Numbered from the stretch's first letter, positions 45,863-55,673 are shown. The stretch is DNA of 64,000 bases from Ignavibacteria bacterium (GCA_016710985.1 JADJTX010000004.1:186001-250000); one strand, 5' to 3'. The notes: generated by a model not told the origin, from the sequence alone. Translations and numbers: made by a program.

Positions 45863-46094
45863 AGACTTCTGAAAAACTAATTAATACAACAAGAATACCA
45901 CAGAGAAACAAAGAACACAGAGTTTCACAGAGAAATCTTAAGTGAATGTATTTTTTAATTTTTTTTATAATTGAATATTTCAATGCTTAATAACCTCAGA
46001 TAAAAAAAATCTCTGTGCTCTCTGTACCTCCGTTTTAAAATGGTTTATGACCACTCAGCTTTCGGGATGACCATTGTTTTTCAGAAGTTTCTAA
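45852..46094. mobile_element. MITE-like element sharing ends with the element at 22444
   Basis: The left end is AGAGACTTCTGAAAAAC. The right end is GTTTTTCAGAAGTTTCT, an almost perfect inverted repeat. The left end is identical over 17 bases to that at 22444. The interior has ACCACAGAG/CACAGAG motifs facing CTCTGTGCTCTCTGTACC, as in the element at 18013, plus a TCATCCCGAAAGC-like end segment. It is non-coding. The rest of the gap 45831-46178 shows no gene. Confidence 0.65.
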
Positions 46095-46178
46095 GTTAGT
46101 AAGTTGAAATTTTAACAATGTGTTAAAGAAACATTTATAAATTCAAATTATGTCGTATTCAGCAATTTAAATTTAAAA

Positions 46179-46961
46179 ATGAACATTGCACTGTTAAATA
46201 CCGAGTTAGTAAAGGATAAGTATTTAAATGAAATAATTTATTTTGAAGAACTGGATTCTACAAACAGCTACGCAAAGAAAAATAATCTCGGCAGTGATAC
46301 ACTCCTTATTACATCCAACCAATTAAGAGGCACCGGGAGATTTAACCGGCAATGGAAGACAACTCCATCTAAAGACCTTACATTTTCTTTAATTAAAAAT
46401 ATAGATATAAGAATAGACGAAGTTCATCTTGTAAATTTTTATTCATCATACATACTTCTCATATCTTTAAAAGAATATCTGTCATCTTTTAATATACAGG
46501 ACATTTCATTAAAATGGCCGAATGATATAATTTTTAACGGCAGGAAAATTGCAGGCATTTTGCTTGATGTTAAGGATCTGAAAAATGATTTGAAAAAATT
46601 TATTATTGGCATCGGACTGAACGTAAACAGCAAAGAGTTCCCGGAAGACCTTAAGCCAAAAGCAACATCAATAATCAATGAAATAAAATCTGAACTAAAT
46701 ATTGAAATGATCCTGATCATTTTCATAAAAAATTTTTTCGAAAAACTATATCTTATAAAAAGTAAAGATGAATTAATGAAAAACTGGCTGATGCATACTA
46801 AAATAGTAGGTAAGAAAATTAATTTCAGAAAAATTGAGGATGATAAAGAGCAGCCGGCAACAGTCATTAACATTGATCCGGACGGAGGTCTGAAAGTAAA
46901 ATTTGAGGATGACAGAATAAAAAAATATTATTCGGGTGAAATAAGTCTTCTGTACAATTAA
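46179..46961 (+). CDS. birA: Biotin--[acetyl-CoA-carboxylase] ligase
   Basis: The 260-residue enzyme attaches biotin to the biotin carboxyl carrier protein. Motif ELDSTNSYAKK is followed by the ATP/biotin loop at 51-59, GTGRFNRQW (usually GRGRxxRxW, one position changed), then SLKWPNDIIFNGRKIAGIL and IGIGLNVN. A C-terminal domain (about 215-258) completes it. It lacks the N-terminal DNA-binding domain, so it is the enzyme-only type and not a repressor. The start ATG at 46179 is at the expected place. Confidence 0.9.
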   Translation: MNIALLNTELVKDKYLNEIIYFEELDSTNSYAKKNNLGSDTLLITSNQLRGTGRFNRQWKTTPSKDLTFSLIKNIDIRIDEVHLVNFYSSYILLISLKEYLSSFNIQDISLKWPNDIIFNGRKIAGILLDVKDLKNDLKKFIIGIGLNVNSKEFPEDLKPKATSIINEIKSELNIEMILIIFIKNFFEKLYLIKSKDELMKNWLMHTKIVGKKINFRKIEDDKEQPATVINIDPDGGLKVKFEDDRIKKYYSGEISLLYN

Positions 46962-47135
46962 ATTTTTTTTCATAATAATTTGTTAACTCTGATTTGTTAG
47001 GATTTTGTTAGGATGTAATTTATATTTGTAAAGAAATAAAAAAGGTGTATTCATATATTGCATCACAATATATTTTAACATATTTTAAACCACTCAAAAA
47101 AATTTTATCAAACATTTTAAAAGAAAGGAAGTTAG

Positions 47136-49964
47136 ATGAAAAACTTTTTTCTATCTTTTGTATTATTGTTTCTGAGCTTTAGTCTTTCGCAGGCTCAGGT
47201 AAATACATATACATTTACGCAGACTTCGGGAGCTTATTCTGAAATCACAGGAACTCTTTTTGATTCTGCAACAAGTAATTCCGGCGCTACATCATTAGAT
47301 GATGTACAATATTTGAGCCGGGCAATCGGGTTCTCATTTGTTATGAACGGTACTGCATATACAACCTACAGTATGAATACAAATGGTCAGATCACATTTG
47401 GAGCAACCGGACCTGGTACAACAAATTATACTCCGATTTCTGCCACTACAGCTTATGAGAGCTGCATAGCCGGTTTGTCAAGAGATTTACAGGGTATTTA
47501 CGGATTTACTGCTACAAGAACACTTGCAAGCACTACTCTGACAGGTGTAACAAATTTTGCAGGCATAGTTGTAGGGAAAATTGTTCAAGGTACAGGAATT
47601 CCGGCCGGAACAAGAGTAACAGCAATAAATACCGGCGCAGGAACAGTTGATATTTCTTTAGCCGCAACTGCAGCAGGAACAACAACTCTGAACTGCTGCT
47701 CAGGTGAGCTAAGATCTGAAACGCAAGGATCTGCAGGCAGCCGGGTGCATATCATTCAGTGGAAGAATTTCCAAAGATTCAGTTCAGCTACTTTGACTGA
47801 TAATTTTAATTTTCAGATCAGAATTTATGAAACAACTAATTTAATAGAAGTTGTATATGGTTCAGTTACAGCAAATGCAACTGCCATAGTTCCTCAGGTT
47901 GGTCTTAGAGGTTTAACAAATGCAGATTTTAATAACAGAACATCTACAACAACCTGGTCTGCTTCAACTGCAGGCGCTGTGAATACTGCTTCAATGACCT
48001 TAAGCAGTACGGTTTTTCCGGGTTCCGGTCAAATATACAGATGGGCACCTTTTGTCCCGTTAAATAATGATGTCGGAACAACAGTGATTTTAAATCCTGT
48101 TAATGGCGGAGGATCGGGAATTCAGGCTCCGGTAGCTACTATAAAAAATTTCGGTAATAACAGTCAGTCTGGCTATAATGTGACATGTACTATTTCTCCC
48201 GGAGGTTATTCAAATACACAAACAGCACCGTTACTTACTACAGGAAATACTGCAAACATTAATTTTGCAAATGTCAATTTAGCAGCGAATACTAATTATA
48301 CAGTTACTGTATATACTTCATTACCAGGTGATCAGAATCTTGCAAATGACACACAAAGAGTTTCTGTATCATTGATTAATGCTAATTACGGAAATGACAG
48401 CGGATATTTTTATGCTAATAATCTAGCATTAGACCAGCCGTCTTTCCCGGTATGGTGCTGGAAAGATACTACTGGAAGTAAATCAGTCTTAGTCAATGGT
48501 GTAACTGCACCGGGAAATACATTGGTGGGATCGGTTGACGACGGGTATTACAAATTAAGCTTAAAAAATATTTTGCTTTCATTCGGGATGGATACAACTG
48601 ACAAGCACCTTAAATATAACGGGGTTTGTTATGATTCAATTTTCCCGGGAACAAACGGAATTGTTGGACTTACAGAAGCCTTTGGTTCGATATCTTTAAC
48701 ATCTTTTAACATAGACGGTGCAAGAGTAGCGAAAAACGCACTTCTTCCAATGTGGCATGATTTTGATCTGGGAACTTTAACATTCCAGACAACTAACAGG
48801 CTAAGTTATTTAGCTCAGGGAAACCAGTTAATTATTACTTACAGTAAAGTAGCAGCATTTGCACCGGAAAATAACTGGGCTACTTTTCAAGTCGTGATAG
48901 AAATTGTTTCCGGATGTGCAGTTGCAAATTCAAATTTCAGATATACTATGGCAGATACAACGAATGGTCAGACAAGTGCAGCTTATCTTTCTGATTATCT
49001 TGCTCAGTATCCTGCAGCGACAGGAGGTATAACAACCTTTAGAAATTATGTCTCAGGGTATTCACAAAACGGAGCTCCAATTGCTTATGCAGGATATGTT
49101 TCAACAGCAAATCCGCTTCCGGCATCACCTTCAACACAATTGAATATTAAGAGACCTTTATATAACCTGACTACAGGCAGCGGACTTGCAATTGAATATG
49201 GTCCAAACAATCTCAACCTGAATGAAATCAGTTGCTCTAAGAAATCTCCTATCAGAGTATCTGTTGCATTACAGGGATTGCAAAGTAACGGAAGCCCTGT
49301 TGGATCTACACTAAGGGTCAGAGATACCGTAACAATAAATGTAAGAGAAACTTTTGTTCCGTATGCAGTATTGCAGCAATTTAAAGTTTACCTGGATTCA
49401 GCTCATAACGGCAGTTACGCTTACGGATATGCGGACCTTGATTTTGCATGGGAACAAGGTCATCCTTATTATCTGGAAGTGTCACATAGAAACTCTGTGT
49501 TTGCATGGAGTAATCCATTCTCATCAAATACAGATTCATTAAGATACAATTTTACAACAAGTATCGGACAGACATACGGTAATATCGCTGTTGTAATTAA
49601 CGGTGCTGCTTCAATGTATACAGGAGATATCGCTTCACCTATAGATGCTCCGGACGGATGCGTTACGCTTGTAGACTTACTGAATATTTATAACGAAAGT
49701 CAGGCATTTGCTTCAGGTCCATATGTACTTGCGGATTTAAATTATGACGGCACAGTTGACCTTTCGGATTTAATATTAGTTTATAATAATAATGTAGCTT
49801 TCATATGCGGCGTTAAACCTCCGGGAGCACTTGATGGTTCTTATGTATCACCTGTTCTGAATTACGTACCGGACAGCAGGATTATGATTATTCCTGATCC
49901 GAATTATGTTGACAAAGAAGCATTATTATTAAATGAAGCATCAGTAAACGAAGAAAAAAAATAA
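47136..49964 (+). CDS. Large secreted protein with dockerin-like module and C-terminal extension
   Basis: The protein has 942 residues with signal peptide MKNFFLSFVLLFLSFSLSQAQ and a good site, AAAGGAAGTT, ahead of the ATG. The front half (YTFTQTSGAYSEITGTLFDS ... WKNFQRFSSATLTDNFNFQI, IRIYETTNLIEVVYGSV) resembles secreted PKD/SprB-neighbour surface proteins of this group. CARDB-like middle segments follow (NDVGTTVILNPVNGGG, NYTVTVYTSLPGDQNLANDT). The terminal module starts near 705 (VSVALQGLQSNGS, SHRNSVFAWS). Its first calcium loop is interrupted (GDIASPIDAPDGCVTLVD); the second is normal (ADLNYDGTVDLSD). About 40 residues follow FICGVKPP, so it does not end in RP. First gene of the secreted block. 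Confidence 0.8.
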   Translation: MKNFFLSFVLLFLSFSLSQAQVNTYTFTQTSGAYSEITGTLFDSATSNSGATSLDDVQYLSRAIGFSFVMNGTAYTTYSMNTNGQITFGATGPGTTNYTPISATTAYESCIAGLSRDLQGIYGFTATRTLASTTLTGVTNFAGIVVGKIVQGTGIPAGTRVTAINTGAGTVDISLAATAAGTTTLNCCSGELRSETQGSAGSRVHIIQWKNFQRFSSATLTDNFNFQIRIYETTNLIEVVYGSVTANATAIVPQVGLRGLTNADFNNRTSTTTWSASTAGAVNTASMTLSSTVFPGSGQIYRWAPFVPLNNDVGTTVILNPVNGGGSGIQAPVATIKNFGNNSQSGYNVTCTISPGGYSNTQTAPLLTTGNTANINFANVNLAANTNYTVTVYTSLPGDQNLANDTQRVSVSLINANYGNDSGYFYANNLALDQPSFPVWCWKDTTGSKSVLVNGVTAPGNTLVGSVDDGYYKLSLKNILLSFGMDTTDKHLKYNGVCYDSIFPGTNGIVGLTEAFGSISLTSFNIDGARVAKNALLPMWHDFDLGTLTFQTTNRLSYLAQGNQLIITYSKVAAFAPENNWATFQVVIEIVSGCAVANSNFRYTMADTTNGQTSAAYLSDYLAQYPAATGGITTFRNYVSGYSQNGAPIAYAGYVSTANPLPASPSTQLNIKRPLYNLTTGSGLAIEYGPNNLNLNEISCSKKSPIRVSVALQGLQSNGSPVGSTLRVRDTVTINVRETFVPYAVLQQFKVYLDSAHNGSYAYGYADLDFAWEQGHPYYLEVSHRNSVFAWSNPFSSNTDSLRYNFTTSIGQTYGNIAVVINGAASMYTGDIASPIDAPDGCVTLVDLLNIYNESQAFASGPYVLADLNYDGTVDLSDLILVYNNNVAFICGVKPPGALDGSYVSPVLNYVPDSRIMIIPDPNYVDKEALLLNEASVNEEKK

Positions 49965-49975
49965 TATCCAAATTT

Positions 49976-50006
49976 TGAAGTGAAACACTTTATGTGTTTC
50001 ACTTCA
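49976..50006. repeat. Perfect 13-bp hairpin after the 942-residue protein gene
   Basis: TGAAGTGAAACAC, loop TTTAT, GTGTTTCACTTCA. There is no T-run beyond it, so it may be an mRNA 3-prime stabiliser rather than an intrinsic terminator. Confidence 0.6.
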
Positions 50007-50046
50007 TAAAGATAAGTTAATTTTTTGTAAAGGTATTAAAAGAGAA

Positions 50047-50077
50047 TTGACAATTAGTATTTAAGAAACTAAATTTG
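50047..50077 (+). promoter_or_regulatory. Putative promoter of the 50130 gene
   Basis: TTG at 50047 and TAAATTTG at 50070 with spacing 20, the Bacteroidota-type pattern. Confidence 0.5.
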
Positions 50078-50129
50078 TAACAAAATAAAATATAAAAAAC
50101 CTTAATTAATTAACCAAAAAAAAAAAACA

Positions 50130-51372
50130 ATGAAAAACACATTCAAACTCTTTGTAACATTGTTCTTGTTAACAGTTCTGTTATCGCAAAGTAAAGTTAA
50201 CGGACAAACAATTCCTCCAAGATTTGTAATGACAGTAAAGAACATTGCAACAACAAATCCTGCTAACGTCAAGGGACAGTATATTACGATTTGAAGTATA
50301 TCTTCAGCAAATCAATCAAGGCCAGCCAAATGTAATGGACTTTGAATATTGTGCAGGTCAATTTACATGGTCATATAATAAAGCTATACAAGCACCGGGT
50401 AAAGATTTATTTTTTGGTTTATTCGGAGCAGGAACTTCATTACCTCCGGCAATTCGTCCTCCTGCATTCCAGGTTGATTCAGTAAATGGTTACTTAAAGA
50501 TGGCCGGTAATCTGCCACAATCTTTAGTTAACTATTTTATCTCCGGAACAGCTCCTGGAACAAGAATATTAACAGCTCAATTAAGAACTGATGGTAATGC
50601 TTTTCAACAAGTTCCATTAGATCTAAGATTCAAACTTGGTGCATCACCAAATACATTCGTTGCAGCTTTCGCTCCTTATCCTGACACAGCCGGATTTGAT
50701 AGTGAAACCTTCCCGAATCAAACAGCAATTGCTTTAATGGATACAATCAATCCTCCGGGAGATCCGGTTTACACAGTTGAAAACGGTGGATTTGTTTTAC
50801 CTGTTGAATTAGCAAGCTTCGCAGCTAACGTAAACAAAAACAATGTAGTATTAAACTGGACAACAACAACAGAAACCAACAACCAAGGATTTGACATTGA
50901 AAGATCACTGGTTGGTTCTAACGAATGGACAAAAGCCGGAAATGTTTCAGGTAACGGAACAACAAACGAAGCAAAGAGCTACAGTTTTGCGGAAAGATTA
51001 ACAACCGGTCACTATAATTACAGATTGAAACAAATAGATTTCAACGGTGGTGTTAACTATCACAACTTAAGCAATGAAGTAGTAGTTGGTGTTCCATCAG
51101 TATACGCTTTATCACAAAACTATCCAAATCCGTTCAATCCAACAACAAAGATTGATTTTGAATTACCATACGATGGAAAAGTAAGTGTTTTATTGTATGA
51201 TATTTCCGGAAGAGAAGTTGCTAAATTAGTTAATGAAGTAAAAACAGCAGGTTACTATTCAGTTCAATTCAACGGCGCTAACTTAGCCAGTGGAATGTAC
51301 TTCTATAGAATTAATGCTGAAGGTAACAGCCAAAACTTTGTATCAACAAAGAAAATGGTTCTTATCAAATAA
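50130..51372 (+). CDS. Secreted protein with cohesin-like N-terminal domain and T9SS sorting tail
   Basis: The ATG at 50130 gives signal peptide MKNTFKLFVTLFLLTVLLSQ then SKVNGQTIPP. The frame is lost near 50266; in the next frame it goes on SRDSILRFEVYLQQINQG. The first 170 mature residues form strands with spaced motifs (LRFEVYLQ, FTWSYNKAI, PGTRILTAQLRTD, VPLDLRFKLG) also seen in the 62077 protein. I read this as a cohesin-like/carbohydrate-binding-superfamily beta-sandwich (inference). An Fn3-like part follows (VLNWTTTTETNNQGFDIER), then the T9SS type A tail ALSQNYPNPFNPTTKIDFEL ... KKMVLIK. It should be fixed at the cell surface. Confidence 0.8.
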
Positions 51373-51400
51373 GACTTAGCTTTAAATAATATATCTATAA

Positions 51401-51432
51401 AAAAAGCCGGAATTTATTCCGGCTTTTTTTTT
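51401..51432 (+). terminator. Rho-independent terminator
   Basis: AAAAAGCCGGAATTTATTCCGG followed by CTTTTTTTTT. An 8-bp stem with a long T-run, 30 bases after the T9SS gene. Confidence 0.9.
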
Positions 51433-51596
51433 ATTTTGACTCGTTCAAATTGGCAAAACTTTTATCTCAAATTGCCGGGAGTTATCCTAAACCAGTAAGA
51501 AAAAATAAAATCTGATTGTACAGTAATTTTAGCTACAAAAAAAATAAAATTGTACTACATTAGATCTGTCACAAAAATTCAGACCTGCAAAGTCCA

Positions 51597-51838
51597 ATTA
51601 AGAATATTTATGTTATAAAACAAATAAAAATATTTCAAATGAAATCCAATGAGTCCAATGAAAACATTCCCATTCTCCTGCCTTTTGTGCAAATAAATTA
51701 AAATCTGAATACTACATTTCTTTAAATTTTAGTTTGCAAAAAACTGTTGACCTTATTATTTTAATTCCATCATAAACAATTTAAATTCTCCGAAATCCGC
51801 ATTAAGAATATTTACGTTATAAACTAATAAAATATTTT
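51597..51838 (+). repeat. Duplicated leader sequence, copies about 204 bases apart
   Basis: ATTAAGAATATTTATGTTAT at 51597 recurs as ATTAAGAATATTTACGTTAT at 51801, each followed by AAA(C)(T/A)AATAAAA and an ATATTT run. The second copy ends 27 bases before the start of the CHRD gene. No promoter match is seen in either. The rest of the 490-base gap 51373-51865 contains the terminator and unassigned AT-rich sequence. Confidence 0.5.
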
Positions 51839-51865
51839 TTAACCAAATAAAACAAAGGAGCTGAA

Positions 51866-52858
51866 ATGAAAAACTTTTCTAAATTTGCTTTAATAATTTT
51901 CTTAGGTATTGCATTACTATTTGTACTTCAAAAAAATTCTTTCGCCATTATCTATTCAATTAATGCTGCAATGAGCGGAGCTCAGGAAAATCCTCCGGTT
52001 GCAGGCGGCAGCGGTACATTTACCGGGACATATAATTCGGTAACAAAAATACTAAGTTACAATATAGTATTCAGTGTCACAGGTACAATTACGGCAGGTC
52101 ATTTTCACGGTCCAGCGGCTGTAGGAGTGAATGCAGGAGTACAACAAGGTTTTATCGGTTTACCTTTAGGTGTAACCAATGGTAATTTCACAAGTGCATC
52201 AACAGCTTTAACAGCTACACAGGAAACACAATTATTGAACGGATTGTGGTATACAAACCTTCATACAACTACATTTGGCGGAGGAGCAATAAGAGGTCAG
52301 CTTTTTCCTGTAGCCTTGCATACTTTAGATCTAACTTATTTAATTGAGGGATTATATAACGGTACCAGTATGGTCAGAGATACCGTAACTGTTAATTTAA
52401 GAGAAAATTTTTCACCATTTGCAATGGTGAGCAGTTCTAAAGTATTTTTAAGTACAGCCGGTACAGCTACAATCAATTTTGCAAATGCAACTAATTCCAC
52501 ACAATATTATATTCAGATCCTCAACAGAAACGCAATAGAAGAATATAGCGGAGAACCGTTCAGCTTTGCAGCGAATTCAGGAAGCTATGACTTCTCATCC
52601 TCTGCTTCCAGATCATTAGGGAACAACCTTATTCTTGTGGGAAGCAAATATTGCAGTTACAGCGGAGATGTCAATCAAAACGGATTCATTGACCTCTCAG
52701 ATATCATTGATGTATCAAATGATGCAGATCTCTTTCTTACTGGTTATGTTGCTACAGATTTAAATGGAAACAACATTGTTAACCTTGAAGATATCTTGAT
52801 TTGCTATAATAATGCTATTAAATTCATTTCAGCACAAGTACCTTCAAGCGGAAGATAA
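51866..52858 (+). CDS. Secreted CHRD-domain protein with dockerin-like module
   Basis: The protein has 330 residues with signal peptide MKNFSKFALIIFLGIALLFV (then LQKNSFA|IIYS), after a strong AAAGGAGC site. The CHRD domain (about 34-150) has SINAAMSGAQENPPVAGGSG and TFTGTYNSVTKILSYNIVF, then ITAGHFHGPAAVGVNAGV and YTNLHTTTFGGGAIRGQL, the usual chordin-type fold. The terminal module follows without a gap (LIEGLYNGT, ILNRNAIEEYS, SGDVNQNGFIDLSD, TDLNGNNIVNLED, CYNN) and ends FISAQVPSSGR, not RP. The ligand is unknown. Confidence 0.85.
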   Translation: MKNFSKFALIIFLGIALLFVLQKNSFAIIYSINAAMSGAQENPPVAGGSGTFTGTYNSVTKILSYNIVFSVTGTITAGHFHGPAAVGVNAGVQQGFIGLPLGVTNGNFTSASTALTATQETQLLNGLWYTNLHTTTFGGGAIRGQLFPVALHTLDLTYLIEGLYNGTSMVRDTVTVNLRENFSPFAMVSSSKVFLSTAGTATINFANATNSTQYYIQILNRNAIEEYSGEPFSFAANSGSYDFSSSASRSLGNNLILVGSKYCSYSGDVNQNGFIDLSDIIDVSNDADLFLTGYVATDLNGNNIVNLEDILICYNNAIKFISAQVPSSGR

Positions 52859-52870
52859 AAAATAAGTTTA

Positions 52871-52905
52871 AAGCCGGGAATATTATTATTCCCGGTTTGT
52901 CTTTT
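52871..52905 (+). terminator. Probable terminator hairpin
   Basis: AAGCCGGGAATATTATTATT then CCCGGTTTGTCTTTT. The stem is good and the T-run interrupted. Confidence 0.6.
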
Positions 52906-53032
52906 CTGCATTCAAACCATTACTTCCGCCAATAGCTTTATTCCGCATTAGTTGCATCCTTATTTCATTTAGGCTCTCGAAAATATCTTTAAAGATCAGC
53001 TTAAAAAATGGTGATTTTTTCTAAAAAAATTC

Positions 53033-53065
53033 TTTGCAAATATTGTTGGAAAATAATTATTTTTG
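53033..53065 (+). promoter_or_regulatory. Putative promoter of the LamG protein gene
   Basis: TTTG at 53033 and TATTTTTG at 53058 with spacing of about 21. It lies 57 bases before the start codon. Confidence 0.5.
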
Positions 53066-53121
53066 TAAAGGATTAAATAATATTAATAAATTATCCATTA
53101 AACAAAAAGGAGAGTAAAAAA

Positions 53122-54324
53122 ATGAATTTCTTAAAAGACAATTTTAAGATCTTTGCTTTGATTTTTATTTTAATCAACAGCAATAATTCCAATGCACAAA
53201 TGTTTTGGAATCAGTCCTGCCAGTTTACGGGCGGTAATAACAGCTACATTTCAGTTACTAATTCAACCGATGTAAATCTCACCGGTGATTTTACGCTCGA
53301 GACATGGGTAAATCCAACATCTGTGACCGGAACTGAAAAGGGAATCATTTCAAAAGGTTCGACACTCGGACTGTCTTTGAGATACGCATTAAAGATAAGT
53401 ACCACAGGAAGAGTAACAATTTCTACAAACGGACTTTTAATACTGACAAGCACATCAGCCTTAACAGCAAATGCATGGACTCATGTCTGCGCAACGTTTA
53501 ATTCTACTACAGACAGTTTTGCAATTTACATTAACGGTGTGAAAAATATCGGAGCTGTTATCGGGTCAGCTGAGCCAAGTTCAAACACAGATTCATTGTA
53601 CGTAGGTATTGCCGGTTCAGGATTAGGCTTTGCAGGACAGTTAGATGAGGTCAGATTGTGGAATAAATCTCTGACGGCTACTCAAATTTCTCAATACTTC
53701 AGAACATCTTTGGGAGCAACCGGAGGAAGGTTGTATGAAGGATTGGTATTATCTTTACCATTTCAGAGAAACAATTCAGGAGGAACTGTATTTACAACAG
53801 AGGATAACACCGGCAACGGACATCACGGAAAGGGAAGAAATGTAACGGCTGATAATCAAACCGGGACAAATTACAGGACAATCTGTGATAATGAAAGTTT
53901 AAATCTTTTTGGTACCGGAGAATATGTTGCGGGACCGAACAGTGCTTTAATAAGTCCGACATCACAAATTACACTTGAGGCATGGATATTTCCAAGAAAT
54001 CTAACTTCAAGTCCGTCCATAATATCAAAAAATTCAGCGACTTCATATAATTTAGGAGTGAGTTCCACCGGGAAAGTTAATTTTATTCCCAAAGGCGGGG
54101 CACAAATATTAGAAAGTAAATCTGTAGTAATACCTGCCCGTTGGACTCATATTGCCGCAACCTACAATGGCAGTACTACATCATTATACATTAACGGTGT
54201 TTTGGATACATCAACAAATTCAATTGGAGGATCCATTGGTTCAAATACGGATTCCTTAATAATTGGCGGTGACAGAACCGGAGCACCGGTCACCAATTTT
54301 TTAACGGTTTCATTGATGAAGTAA
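53122..54324 (+). CDS. Secreted LamG-domain protein, N-terminal piece
   Basis: Signal peptide MNFLKDNFKIFALIFILINS then NNSNAQ, after a good AAAGGAGAG site. Two concanavalin-like LamG domains follow (about 35-205: YISVTNSTDVNLTGDFTLET, GLGFAGQLDEVRLWNKSLTA; about 245-400: ALISPTSQITLEAWIFPRNL, WTHIAATYNGSTTSLYINGV). These bind sugars or proteins. The frame is lost at a T6 run at 54301 in the second LamG, where T7 would continue FNGFIDEVRISNYAKTAAQV. The rest of the gene is the next entry. Confidence 0.8.
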   Translation: MNFLKDNFKIFALIFILINSNNSNAQMFWNQSCQFTGGNNSYISVTNSTDVNLTGDFTLETWVNPTSVTGTEKGIISKGSTLGLSLRYALKISTTGRVTISTNGLLILTSTSALTANAWTHVCATFNSTTDSFAIYINGVKNIGAVIGSAEPSSNTDSLYVGIAGSGLGFAGQLDEVRLWNKSLTATQISQYFRTSLGATGGRLYEGLVLSLPFQRNNSGGTVFTTEDNTGNGHHGKGRNVTADNQTGTNYRTICDNESLNLFGTGEYVAGPNSALISPTSQITLEAWIFPRNLTSSPSIISKNSATSYNLGVSSTGKVNFIPKGGAQILESKSVVIPARWTHIAATYNGSTTSLYINGVLDTSTNSIGGSIGSNTDSLIIGGDRTGAPVTNFLTVSLMK

Positions 54325-55556
54325 GAATCTCAAACTATGCTAAAACAGCAGCTCAGGTTACCAGTTATCTTTTTAAATCAATTGATTCAGTAAATCAGCC
54401 TGTTGCGGCTTCTAATAATGTATGTTATAATTTAGACGGAACGCTGGCAGATAACGGAGACGGCGGTCCCAGACTTTATCTGAGAGACAGCGCTAAATTC
54501 AGCCATCCCGGCGGAGTAGCAAATATGCCTGTATCACCAATGCTCAGAGATGATGCCAAACCATTTGGTACAGGATTCACTGTTAAATATTCAGGAAAGA
54601 AAGTTCCTCTAACAGGCGGCAGTGGAACAACCTTGGATACTTTATTGATTCCATTCAACGTCAATATTAATGACATAAATATTTTTGTTGCAATAAATCA
54701 TACTGACGAAACTAATTTGGATGTGAGTCTTACTGCGCCCACCGGACAAGCAGTTCAACTTTCAACCGATGGACTCACAGCAGGAGCATATGATCATCTT
54801 ATTACTATATTTGATGATCAGGCAACTAACTCCGTAATTTCAACACCTTTTACTTCTTTTACTCCGTCAGTGAGATCAGATTCAAACCTGTTCAATAAAT
54901 TCGGAGGAGATTACAGCCAGGGAAGGTGGGTTTTAAGCGTGACTGACGATGGAGGAACCGCTGATACCGGAAGAATTTATTCCTGGGGAATTCAGTTCAA
55001 TTCTTCTCCGATATCCGGTACCATCACAACATTAAATCTAACATCGATCATTCAGGGATTCTGGGACGGCGCTACAATGGTGCAGGATACAATGAGAGTA
55101 TATCTGAGAAACACTACACCGCCTTATTTGATAACTGATTCAAGTAAGGTATTCCTGAGTTCAACCGGTTTTGCAAACATTTCTTTCGCAAACACGGCAA
55201 CATCTACAAAGTATATTGCATTAAAGCACAGAAATTCGATTGAAACCTGGAGCGCGACGGGGGTTAACTTCAAACAGGATTCAACAACTACTTATGATTT
55301 CACAACAGGATCAAATAAAGCATATGGGAGTAATCTTGGTTTAAAAAACGGAAAATATACTGTTTACAACGGAAACGTGAATACTGACTTTGTCATAGAT
55401 CTTACGGATGTTGTGGCTGTCTATAATGCAAGTAATGTTTTCACACTGGGATATACGATTGTAGACTTAACAGGAGATAACTTTGTAACATTAGATGATG
55501 TATTACTGGCATATAATAATGCATCGAATTTTGTCGGTAAAATTACGCCTCCGTAA
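54303..55556 (+). CDS. LamG protein continuation with P-domain and dockerin-like module
   Basis: In frame from 54303 it finishes the second LamG domain (NGFIDEVRISNYAKTAAQVT). A linker (LRDSAKFSHPGGVANMPVSP) leads to a proprotein-convertase P-domain at about 54580-55010 (DINIFVAINHTDETNLDVSL, LTAPTGQAVQL, NLFNKFGGDYSQGRWVLSVT, WGIQFN). The terminal module closes it: IIQGFWDGATMVQDT, LKHRNSIETWS, loops NGNVNTDFVIDLTD and VDLTGDNFVTLDD, YNN, FVGKITPP-stop. The two loops are degenerate at some calcium ligands. The ATG at 54525 is internal. Confidence 0.8.
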   Translation, partial: NGFIDEVRISNYAKTAAQVTSYLFKSIDSVNQPVAASNNVCYNLDGTLADNGDGGPRLYLRDSAKFSHPGGVANMPVSPMLRDDAKPFGTGFTVKYSGKKVPLTGGSGTTLDTLLIPFNVNINDINIFVAINHTDETNLDVSLTAPTGQAVQLSTDGLTAGAYDHLITIFDDQATNSVISTPFTSFTPSVRSDSNLFNKFGGDYSQGRWVLSVTDDGGTADTGRIYSWGIQFNSSPISGTITTLNLTSIIQGFWDGATMVQDTMRVYLRNTTPPYLITDSSKVFLSSTGFANISFANTATSTKYIALKHRNSIETWSATGVNFKQDSTTTYDFTTGSNKAYGSNLGLKNGKYTVYNGNVNTDFVIDLTDVVAVYNASNVFTLGYTIVDLTGDNFVTLDDVLLAYNNASNFVGKITPP

Positions 55557-55582
55557 GTTAATTTAATATAATTCACTTTTAC

Positions 55583-55619
55583 GAGCTGAATGAAAGTCAT
55601 TTTCATTCAGCTTTTTTTT
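55583..55619 (+). terminator. Rho-independent terminator
   Basis: AGCTGAATGAAAGTCATTTT then CATTCAGCTTTTTTTT. An 11-bp stem with a T8 run. Confidence 0.9.
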
Positions 55620-55673
55620 ATTAGAAGTATTATTATTTGGAAATCCGGAGAAACTATCAAAGGGCATTTGCAG

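Noticed and set aside
5187..54301. Phase variation by the homopolymer runs at the frameshifts
   Set aside because: The runs are only four to eight bases long, which is short for slippage switching, and they occur in housekeeping genes. Consensus error explains them better. Read-level data would decide.
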